5,570 nt of DNA, taken from Erysipelotrichia bacterium. Lineage in GTDB: Bacteria; Bacillota_I; Bacilli_A; RFN20; CAG-826. The DNA lies in NCBI GenBank assembly GCA_012511695.1, contig JAAZFO010000033.1, positions 1 to 5,570 on the forward strand, read 5' to 3'. The position numbers were made by a program, and so were the translations under genes. The notes under the pieces are model-generated. The model was given only the letters and a program-made list of their open reading frames with translations, ran no database searches and was not told the DNA's origin. This document shows, one piece after another, positions 1 through 4,625 of the stretch (positions are counted from its first letter, which is position 1; each line of letters starts with the position of its first letter).

Positions 1-158
1 CTTCTTGGGTCAACGTTGAGATGGAAACTGACATCGATAGTCGCATCGAACTTAACAGTGGAAGTTTCCTTCACCAAAGCACATGCTTCTTCGATGGTGT
101 AAAGTTTGTTGGCGTCGATTTTAGTAGCGGCTGCTCTATATTTTTTTCCTCTAAACAT
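1..158 (-). CDS. rplA: 50S ribosomal protein L1, N-terminal part (3' end outside window)
   Basis: L1 binds the 23S rRNA stalk next to the E site, helps release deacylated tRNA, and in many bacteria represses translation of its own L11-L1 operon. Only the first 52 codons are present; the frame is still open at the left edge. The start reads MFRGKKYRAA, followed by a helix with IEEACALVKET and the strand ending in LNVDPR, all matching the conserved L1 N-terminus. The ATG start (156-158) is preceded by a GGGGG Shine-Dalgarno run with a 7-nt spacer, and this run overlaps the rplK stop codon (170-172). The gap to rplK is only 11 nt, so the two genes are co-transcribed and probably translationally coupled. 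The identification is firm; nothing can be said about the C-terminal two thirds. Confidence 0.95.
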   Translation of the reverse strand, partial: MFRGKKYRAAATKIDANKLYTIEEACALVKETSTVKFDATIDVSFHLNVDPR

Positions 159-169
159 AGTGCTACCCC

Positions 170-580
170 CTAATCAGCGATGAAGACGCCCATATTTTTG
201 GCGCTTCCTTCTACGATCTTCATCGCGACCTCAACGTCTTCGCAATTAAGATCTGGGAGCTTATACTCAGCGATTTGTCTGAGTTGGTCTTTAGTGATTG
301 TGCCAACTTTTTCCTTACTACCTACGGCGCTCCCTTTACTAATGCCAGCAGCTTTGAGAATTAAACCTGCTACTGGTGAGGTTTTAACCACAAAGTCGAA
401 AGTTTTATCTTCGAATGCGGTGATGATAACCGGAACTATTTCTCCACGCCTATCTGCGGTTTTAGCATTAAAATCAACACAAAATTTACCCATGTTGACG
501 CCAGCAGAAGCGAGCTTTGGACCTGGTTTTGCTTCGCCACCAGCAAGTTCTAGTTTCACAACTTTTGCGATTTTTTTCAC
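170..580 (-). CDS. rplK: 50S ribosomal protein L11
   Basis: L11 binds the GTPase-associated region of 23S rRNA at the base of the L10-L12 stalk and contacts translation factors. The product is 136 residues, slightly short of the usual 140 to 142. Recognisable blocks are GVNMGKFCVDFNAKT (27-41), VIITAFEDKTFDF, KAAGI, and the C-terminal RNA-binding part with KVGTITKDQLRQIAEYKLPDLN and EGSAKNMGV. The start codon is GTG (578-580), chosen because AAGGAGG lies 8 nt upstream (plus-strand 589-595) and the N-terminus then aligns with the family. The unusual feature is the loop between residues 17 and 27: AKPGPKLASAG replaces the family's ANPxPPVGPALGQxG, a net loss of four residues including the thiopeptide-contacting prolines. 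The reading frame is intact, so this is not a sequencing frameshift. The stop is TAG. Confidence 0.97.
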   Translation of the reverse strand: MKKIAKVVKLELAGGEAKPGPKLASAGVNMGKFCVDFNAKTADRRGEIVPVIITAFEDKTFDFVVKTSPVAGLILKAAGISKGSAVGSKEKVGTITKDQLRQIAEYKLPDLNCEDVEVAMKIVEGSAKNMGVFIAD

Positions 581-610
581 TGGACTTTCCTCCTTATAGA
601 TTTGTCAGTG

Positions 611-645
611 TCGTGGGTATTCGAATGATCGCCATTCTACCACAA
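611..645 (-). promoter_or_regulatory. Candidate L1-binding hairpin in the rplK leader (autoregulatory site)
   Basis: The leader RNA can fold into an outer stem GUGGUA/UACCCAC (one bulged C), a GAA bulge on the 3' side only, an inner stem GAAUG/CAUUC and a GCGAU loop. Two more pairs (one G-U) can extend the base. The 3' strand CAUUCGAAUACCCAC resembles the 23S rRNA strand CCUUGAAAUACCAC of the L1-binding region as I remember it, and the 5' GUGG strand matches its partner. L1 is known to repress the L11-L1 operon in E. coli by binding a leader RNA that mimics its rRNA site. The assignment here is inference from structure, resemblance and position about 30 nt before the start codon. Confidence 0.5.
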
Positions 646-660
646 TGGATGGTGTATACG

Positions 661-685
661 TGCGCTTACGCTCTCTCATAGCGCA
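661..685 (-). promoter_or_regulatory. Leader hairpin near the 5' end of the rplK transcript
   Basis: A perfect 6-bp stem (UGCGCU 5', AGCGCA 3' in the minus-strand RNA) encloses a 13-nt purine-rich loop. It begins about 10 nt after the predicted transcription start. No U run follows, so it is not an intrinsic terminator. It may stabilise the 5' end or be part of the ribosomal protein leader fold; the role is unknown. Confidence 0.35.
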
Positions 686-702
686 AGACGACATGCCCAA
701 TA

Positions 703-732
703 ATAATATCAAAATATGCCTCTGTATTGCAA
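703..732 (-). promoter_or_regulatory. Predicted sigma-A promoter of rplK-rplA
   Basis: On the minus strand there is a -35-like TTGCAA (727-732), an 18-bp spacer, and a -10-like TATTAT (703-708) directly preceded by TGA, that is, an extended -10 (TGn). Predicted initiation near 696 gives a leader of about 115 nt before the rplK GTG. It is the best-scoring pair seen by eye in this gap, and it sits where a promoter is needed because a terminator separates rplK from nusG. Confidence 0.55.
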
Positions 733-1146
733 GCACTTTTATAATTATTTTTTAGGAATGCATTTATTTAGGCGTTTAACGCTTTTATTTCCGCAGTAAA
801 ATATCGCTAAAAAACATTTTTATCGACGGGCACAAAGCTTTTTATGCCCTTACATAACCTCCATATTTTTTATAATTGTTCGCTTAAATAGCCGCCGAAA
901 CCCCAGCTTAAAATGACAAATATAAGCTAGCAAAATTTTAACTAAATTAACCTTATTTTAAATCACGCTAACCACCTAATTGTTAACCTTAACTATAAGA
1001 CGATACGCAAAGAAAAAGAAAATGGACGGTAATAAAAATAACCAAAACAGTTATTATTTACACAAAACTTCTCGTATGTTTATAAAAATCCTACACACTT
1101 TTATGTTAATAAACTTTGATTGTACTATTCGGTGGTTAAACAGATT
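733..1146. other. AT-rich intergenic stretch with no convincing gene
   Basis: This is the core of the 766-nt gap between rplK and nusG. I find no tRNA, no recognisable structured RNA and no ORF with a plausible ribosome binding site on either strand. It contains an 11-bp palindrome GCGTTTAACGC (772-782), a hairpin with a GGGCAC/ATGCCC stem (828-833 with 844-849), a weaker AGCTTA/TAAGCT hairpin (905-928) and runs of A and T. A plus-strand frame open from 980 to 1186 would start with TTG and lacks a Shine-Dalgarno sequence; I treat it as chance. The region could be leftover DNA from a decayed gene or insertion, but no trace of coding similarity is visible. Confidence 0.5.
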
Positions 1147-1176
1147 TTGCTCCTTAGCAATCGTTACACTTATACT
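1147..1176 (+). promoter_or_regulatory. Possible plus-strand promoter before the small ORF
   Basis: TTGCTC (1147-1152), an 18-bp spacer and TATACT (1171-1176, one mismatch to TATAAT) could form a sigma-A promoter with a start near 1183. A transcript from here to the terminator at 1330 would be about 150 nt. In DNA this AT-rich such matches arise often, so support comes only from its position ahead of a small ORF with a ribosome binding site and a terminator. Confidence 0.25.
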
Positions 1177-1216
1177 ATTTTTTTGATAAAATTGCTTAGA
1201 AAATTTGAGGCCATTA

Positions 1217-1312
1217 ATGTCACTACGCCTTAAAAAGTTCTTGAGAAATCAAAAGGTAGTAGAGCGTTTCATGAAAAGATTAACGATAATAAAAACCAAG
1301 AGTTGTTGTTAA
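1217..1312 (+). CDS. Possible 31-residue basic small protein, unknown function
   Basis: A short frame starts with ATG at 1217, has TTGAGG 6 nt upstream as a weak Shine-Dalgarno sequence, and ends with TAA at 1310-1312. The product would start MSLRLKKFLRNQKVVERF, is rich in Lys and Arg, and ends in two cysteines. I recognise no family. The stop codon falls in the loop of the bidirectional terminator, so the gene would be terminated by the same hairpin that ends nusG on the opposite strand. It is the only plus-strand frame in the window with a full set of signals (possible promoter, ribosome binding site, terminator). A chance ORF of this length in AT-rich DNA is quite possible, or the plus-strand transcript could be a non-coding RNA. 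Confidence 0.25.
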   Translation: MSLRLKKFLRNQKVVERFMKRLTIIKTKSCC

Positions 1313-1330
1313 GTGACTCTTGGTTTTTTT
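1291..1330. terminator. Bidirectional intrinsic terminator after nusG
   Basis: A perfect 9-bp stem ACCAAGAGT (1295-1303) and ACTCTTGGT (1316-1324) encloses a 12-nt loop. It is flanked by an A run on the left and a seven-T run on the right, so each strand reads stem-loop followed by a U tract. On the minus strand it lies about 20 nt after the nusG stop and should end the rpmG-secE-nusG transcript. On the plus strand it would end any transcript from the gap region. Confidence 0.9.
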
Positions 1331-1346
1331 ATTCCTTTATTTAAAT

Positions 1347-1958
1347 TTACATTTTATCGATTTCAGAGAAATCAACTTCAACCTTAGTAGCGCGTCCAAA
1401 GAAGATCGTTTCTAATTCCACCACTTTGGTTTCGCGATCAATCGCTAAGATACGACCTTCGGTACCTTCTAGTGGACCATGAATGACTTTGACATAATCA
1501 TCGACATTATACCGATCAAACATATCGGCATCGATTTCACCCATTCTCTTTAAGACAGGCTCAATTTGTTCTCTTGGAACTGGGAAAGGTTTAGTCCCCT
1601 TGCCAGAAGAGCCAACAAAGCCAGTCACGCCAGGTGTATTACGGACGACATACCATGCATGGTCAGTCATCACCATTTCAACAAAAACATACCCAGGGTA
1701 AAGGTTTTTCATTCTCGTCTTATCAGTGGGCATTCCATCTTTCATCACCGGCACTTCTTGTTCAGCGACGATAATACGGAAGATCAAATCTTGCAAACCC
1801 ATCGACTCAACACGGCGATGTAAATTATCTTTTACCTTATTCTCATGGGTGGAATAAGTGTTGACGACATACCAGGCTTTTTCCCCTAGAGTAGTCGTTG
1901 ATTTTTTTTCATCAGTTGTATCGGTCGTACTATCAGTAAATTTAACTTCTTCAGCCAT
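1347..1958 (-). CDS. nusG: Transcription termination/antitermination factor NusG
   Basis: NusG binds the RNA polymerase clamp and modulates elongation, pausing and coupling with the ribosome. The product is 203 residues against about 177 to 181 in the family. The NGN domain runs from about residue 27 (KAWYVVNTYS, ENKVKDNL, RVESMGLQD, YPGYVFVEMVMT, VVRNTPGVTGFVG), and the KOW domain from about 154 to the end (DYVKVIHGPLEGTEGRILAID, FFGRATKVEVDFSEIDKM). Asn107-Thr108 correspond to the B. subtilis NusG residues reported to contact the non-template strand in NusG-dependent pausing. The extra length is an N-terminal tail of 26 residues made mostly of Thr, Asp, Glu and Lys. No alternative start lies between this ATG and the NGN domain, and AGAGG sits 7 nt before the ATG overlapping the secE stop, so the tail is genuinely encoded. 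The gap to secE is 10 nt. Confidence 0.97.
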   Translation of the reverse strand: MAEEVKFTDSTTDTTDEKKSTTTLGEKAWYVVNTYSTHENKVKDNLHRRVESMGLQDLIFRIIVAEQEVPVMKDGMPTDKTRMKNLYPGYVFVEMVMTDHAWYVVRNTPGVTGFVGSSGKGTKPFPVPREQIEPVLKRMGEIDADMFDRYNVDDYVKVIHGPLEGTEGRILAIDRETKVVELETIFFGRATKVEVDFSEIDKM

Positions 1959-1968
1959 TGTTTAACCT

Positions 1969-2160
1969 CTATCTATTAAACGCATTTTTCAAAGCGTCAA
2001 TTAACTGTTTCCCTAAAGCATCTTCACCCATTAAGAGTAATCCCGTTAAAGCAGAAACGACGAGGACAACAATAATGGACGGAATCAACACATCTTTTTT
2101 TGGCCAACGGACACGTTTGCCTTCTTTGATGACTTCTTGAGTAAATTTCTTTATACCCAT
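1969..2160 (-). CDS. secE: Preprotein translocase subunit SecE
   Basis: SecE clamps the two halves of the SecY channel in the cytoplasmic membrane. The product is 63 residues, the normal short form of Gram-positive relatives with one membrane span. The amphipathic cytoplasmic helix carries the family motif EGKRVRWPKKDVL (residues 13-25), followed by a single hydrophobic span at about 26-44 and a short tail. The ATG (2158-2160) has a GGGGG Shine-Dalgarno run with a 7-nt spacer. It lies between rpmG (14-nt gap) and nusG (10-nt gap), the usual order, and is clearly co-transcribed with both. The stop is TAG. Confidence 0.96.
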   Translation of the reverse strand: MGIKKFTQEVIKEGKRVRWPKKDVLIPSIIVVLVVSALTGLLLMGEDALGKQLIDALKNAFNR

Positions 2161-2174
2161 ATCGTTTCCCCCTG

Positions 2175-2321
2175 CTACTTGCTAATTTTATGCACAGTCA
2201 TCTTGTTACATGACTTACAATATTTCTTTCTTTGGAAGGCTTTGCCGCCTTCTTTTTTAATTGTGGTTGAATAGTTTCTTGAGAGGCACTCCTCGCAAAT
2301 CAAAAGAACTTTTTCTCTCAT
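2175..2321 (-). CDS. rpmG: 50S ribosomal protein L33 (zinc-binding form)
   Basis: L33 is a small protein of the large subunit near the E site. The product is 48 residues, the usual size. Two CxxC pairs (Cys9/Cys12 and Cys35/Cys38) form a zinc ribbon, so this is the zinc-containing C+ paralogue rather than a cysteine-free one. The start MREKVLLICEECLSRNY and the end KYCKSCNKMTVHKISK fit the family. The ATG (2319-2321) follows a GGGGG Shine-Dalgarno run with a 7-nt spacer. It is the first gene of the L33-SecE-NusG cassette. C+ forms are often replaced by zinc-free paralogues under zinc limitation in other Bacillota; no Zur-like operator is evident here. Confidence 0.95.
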   Translation of the reverse strand: MREKVLLICEECLSRNYSTTIKKEGGKAFQRKKYCKSCNKMTVHKISK

Positions 2322-2352
2322 CTTTTGACCCCCTATCACAATTAACTAATAT

Positions 2353-2381
2353 ACCTTATCATCACGCGCACACTTTGTAAA
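2353..2381 (-). promoter_or_regulatory. Predicted promoter of rpmG-secE-nusG
   Basis: On the minus strand TTTACA (2376-2381) is followed by 17 bp and TAAGGT (2353-2358), which keeps the key T, A and final T of the -10 box and is directly preceded by TGA as an extended -10. Initiation would fall near 2346, about 25 nt before the rpmG ATG. It lies in the roughly 100-nt gap after the upstream gene cluster. I see no convincing terminator in that gap, so read-through from the folate genes may also contribute. Confidence 0.4.
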
Positions 2382-2421
2382 GCGATTTATGAATTTCAAA
2401 AGCAGCTAAATAAGGCCGTTG

Positions 2422-2619
2422 TCAGCCCTCTAATACGAGGATGGCTATAAAGCAAACTACCATCAATAAAACTAAGACTCCGCAGATGATTAAAATAGAC
2501 CAAGGGAAATGAATGGTTTCGGTTTTGTGGTCAATAGGATAGCCTTCCCCTTCTGCGTTTACTTCTTGTTCCACTTCTTCTTCTAGTTGCGTTTTTAAAT
2601 CATTATCTTGAGTCATCAT
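2422..2619 (-). CDS. Acidic single-pass membrane microprotein, unknown function
   Basis: This is a 65-residue protein with a strongly acidic N-terminal half (a Glu-rich stretch around LEEEVEQEVNAEGEG, residues 12-26) and one hydrophobic span at about residues 40-63 ending in LVLEG. It has no signal-peptidase site; the negative tail followed by a span with no positive stop-transfer cluster makes the orientation uncertain. The start overlaps the 3' end of the folate transporter gene by 17 nt. AGGGAG lies 7 nt before the first of two adjacent ATG codons, which decides the start. The overlap argues for co-expression with the transporter. I do not recognise a family. It could be an accessory subunit of the transporter or simply a co-transcribed membrane protein. 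The stop is TGA. Confidence 0.75.
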   Translation of the reverse strand: MMTQDNDLKTQLEEEVEQEVNAEGEGYPIDHKTETIHFPWSILIICGVLVLLMVVCFIAILVLEG

Positions 2620-3394
2620 AATCTTTCTCCCTAATAAAGTATTTATTACTGAACGCTAAGAAAGTCGTAATAAATACTGTGTCCAACAAGACGTTAAAAA
2701 CCATGACAATTGCTTGAATAATAATAATCGCTAAAAAAGTTTGAAAACCAAAAGCCCACGCTTTCATCACCGAACCAAAGATAACAATAATGAAAAAATC
2801 AGCGAGAAAAGAGGCAAAACAAATATGGAGTGATGAAGCGATTAATTTTTGATTTTTCCCTTTGTAAAGTAAAGAAAATAATACCAAGCTCACAAAAATA
2901 ACTAACGAGATAACCGGCACTAAAATCTTCCCTAAAAGTGGCACGCCATAAATCGAAGAAAACAGTGTAACCTCTTCGTTCATAATGACAAAGCCACTGA
3001 TGATAATCCAAGTAATCGCAAAGGAAACAATCTCAATTATCGCCATTATTTTTTTGTTTTTTATAGTGAAGACAAGAGAAAAAATAAAATAAGAAGCTAA
3101 CCCTAATAAGGTATAAATAGCGGTTATTTGTAAATAAGGCGGATACATTCTTGGATCAAAAATCAAATAACCGAGTAAGTCACTCCCCAACCCGATTAAA
3201 GCCCCGTAAATTGGGCCGAGTAAAATAGAGGAAAAAATAATTAATGCTGGCCCACCTAATGACAAACGAATAAATGGGGCAAAAGCTAAATAGTTGATGG
3301 CCACTACTTTTTGCATCACAATAGTGAGCGCCATTAATAAACCCGCTAAACTGATCTTTTGAATAGTTGTTAAGTTAGTTTTTATTAAGCCCAT
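2603..3394 (-). CDS. folT: Folate-family ECF transporter S component
   Basis: S components are the substrate-binding membrane subunits of energy-coupling factor importers and work with a shared EcfA-EcfA'-EcfT module encoded elsewhere. The N-terminal part has the FolT-family look: a first span at 12-32, then APFIRLSLGG (39-48) and LLGPIYGALIGLGSDLLGYL (58-77), followed by a Pro- and Tyr-rich loop and another span at about 90-110. Further hydrophobic segments lie near 116-138, 158-177, 186-207 and 218-246. At 263 residues it is much longer than the usual 170 to 190, apparently by two extra spans. Substrate assignment to folate rests on these motifs and on folC directly upstream. The start is firm: AGGAGG, formed by the last codons of folC, lies 8 nt before the ATG, and the gap is 4 nt. 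No THF riboswitch can fit here. Another vitamin as substrate is the main alternative. Confidence 0.8.
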   Translation of the reverse strand: MGLIKTNLTTIQKISLAGLLMALTIVMQKVVAINYLAFAPFIRLSLGGPALIIFSSILLGPIYGALIGLGSDLLGYLIFDPRMYPPYLQITAIYTLLGLASYFIFSLVFTIKNKKIMAIIEIVSFAITWIIISGFVIMNEEVTLFSSIYGVPLLGKILVPVISLVIFVSLVLFSLLYKGKNQKLIASSLHICFASFLADFFIIVIFGSVMKAWAFGFQTFLAIIIIQAIVMVFNVLLDTVFITTFLAFSNKYFIREKDYDDSR

Positions 3395-3398
3395 CTTA

Positions 3399-4625
3399 TC
3401 AACCTCCTAATAACCCATTCTTCACATAAGCCGCAAATGCAATAGAGCCAGTAACAAGGATACAGTTATCTGGATATTTTGTTATCATTTCCCTTAAAAC
3501 TTCTATGCCGTTTTCCTTGAAAGGAAAATCCTCAAGAAAGAGGTGATAATCTTCCTTTTTTCTTGCTCTTTCATGTGGGAAAGTTGTCAGGGTAATATCT
3601 TGACTATGCTCGCCTAAAAAAGCTAACATACGCTCAATATTTTTATCTTTAAAAGCAGCAAATAAGACATGAATATGACGGCTTTCTGCTACATTACTTA
3701 AAGATTTGGTCAAATTAAAGATGCCCTCTGGATTATGGGAACCATCAATAATTATAAGGGGTTGCTCACTGATGATTTCCATACGCACAGGGAGTGAAGT
3801 TTGCCCTAACCCTTTATCGATTTCCCTTTTAGTAACTAAAAACCTATCCAGCAATTTGTTCACCACCTCTAAAGCAATACAAGCATCTTTTAAAGAGTAA
3901 TAGGCCGGGATATTTATTCTGAGATCTTTATAAACTGTATAGCCGAAATTGTATCCACGATTAGCATACATCACATTAACAGGTTCAACAGAGACGATGA
4001 CTTGAGCTTTTTTATAGGCCGCTACTTCCACCACGGTATTGAGAGCCTCATCATCCAAAACACCAGTCACAACTGGGACTCTTTCCTTGATTATCCCTGC
4101 TTTAGTAAGAGCGATCTCACTAACAGAGCGCCCTAAACAAGTGGTGTGCTCAAGGGAGATTGAAGTGATGACGGACATGATCGGTGTAAAAATATTCGTC
4201 GCATCGATTTCGCCCCCCATCCCGCATTCAATAATTGCCAAATCACATTTTTGTTGTTGAAAATAAATTAAAGCAATATAGGTTTGCATTTCAAAAGGGG
4301 AGAGGTGATATTTTTTAAATAATTTATTGTTTTGTTTAATTAGTTTAAGGAAGTCTTCATCACTAATGTTCTGGCCATTAATAGTGATCATTTCGTTAAC
4401 CTTAATTAAAAAAGGCGAAGTAAATAGTCCGACTTTTAAACCATGAGCCCGATAAATGTTTTTTAAATAATAGGCAGTGCTACTTTTACCATTACTGCCA
4501 GCGATATGGATTGAAGGGACGGTGTATTTAAAGCTAACTTTATGCAAAAAAGCATCAAAGTTTTCGCGTTGATATTCGTTATGACCAGGATCATCAAAAT
4601 ACGTTGTTAACTCAATAGCATCCAT
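3399..4625 (-). CDS. folC: Folylpolyglutamate synthase (possibly also dihydrofolate synthase)
   Basis: FolC is an ATP-dependent cytoplasmic ligase that adds glutamates to folates, which retains them in the cell and makes them better cofactors. The product is 408 residues, near the normal 420 to 430. In order: P-loop HIAGSNGKSST (40-50), FTSP (68-71), FEMQT (111-115), ECGMGGEIDATN (133-144), SLEHTTCLG with the probable metal ligand His160, IALTKAGIIK (171-180) with the probable carbamylated Lys175, PVRMEI (279-284) and DGSHNP (294-299) of the C-terminal Mur-ligase-like domain. Small departures from consensus are Ser48 for the usual Gly in GTNGKGS and Glu139 for the usual Arg in GGRxDATN. The start directly abuts the smpB stop (TAAATG), with only a weak GGTGA 7 nt upstream, so translation is probably coupled to smpB. 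folT follows 4 nt downstream. No other folate synthesis gene is visible, so a salvage role is likely. Confidence 0.93.
   Translation of the reverse strand: MDAIELTTYFDDPGHNEYQRENFDAFLHKVSFKYTVPSIHIAGSNGKSSTAYYLKNIYRAHGLKVGLFTSPFLIKVNEMITINGQNISDEDFLKLIKQNNKLFKKYHLSPFEMQTYIALIYFQQQKCDLAIIECGMGGEIDATNIFTPIMSVITSISLEHTTCLGRSVSEIALTKAGIIKERVPVVTGVLDDEALNTVVEVAAYKKAQVIVSVEPVNVMYANRGYNFGYTVYKDLRINIPAYYSLKDACIALEVVNKLLDRFLVTKREIDKGLGQTSLPVRMEIISEQPLIIIDGSHNPEGIFNLTKSLSNVAESRHIHVLFAAFKDKNIERMLAFLGEHSQDITLTTFPHERARKKEDYHLFLEDFPFKENGIEVLREMITKYPDNCILVTGSIAFAAYVKNGLLGG

Noticed and set aside
180..599. Long plus-strand frame opposite rplK
   Set aside because: It is the antisense shadow of rplK; the minus-strand frame matches L11 throughout.
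605..694. 29-codon frame on the minus strand starting almost at the predicted rplK transcription start, a possible leader peptide
   Set aside because: No ribosome binding site is possible so close to the 5' end, there is no run of regulatory codons, and the L1-like RNA structure explains the same bases better.
980..1186. Plus-strand frame of 68 codons with a basic N-terminus and hydrophobic C-terminus
   Set aside because: It starts with TTG, has no Shine-Dalgarno sequence before that or before the internal ATG at 1022, and its composition is what AT-rich non-coding DNA gives.
1566..2140. Plus-strand frames opposite nusG and secE
   Set aside because: They are antisense to strongly conserved genes, with no ribosome binding sites and no family resemblance.
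2395..2430. Possible terminator after the membrane microprotein (GGC...GCC followed by TTATTT)
   Set aside because: Only about three consecutive base pairs form and the T run is interrupted, so it is too weak to call.
2799..3011. Second minus-strand frame inside the folate transporter gene
   Set aside because: It is an out-of-frame shadow without its own ribosome binding site; the transporter frame shows clear membrane spans and family motifs.
3390..3420. THF riboswitch upstream of the folate transporter
   Set aside because: Only 4 nt separate the transporter from folC, which leaves no room for the riboswitch.
3706..4260. Plus-strand frames opposite folC
   Set aside because: They are antisense shadows; the folC motifs occupy the other strand continuously.
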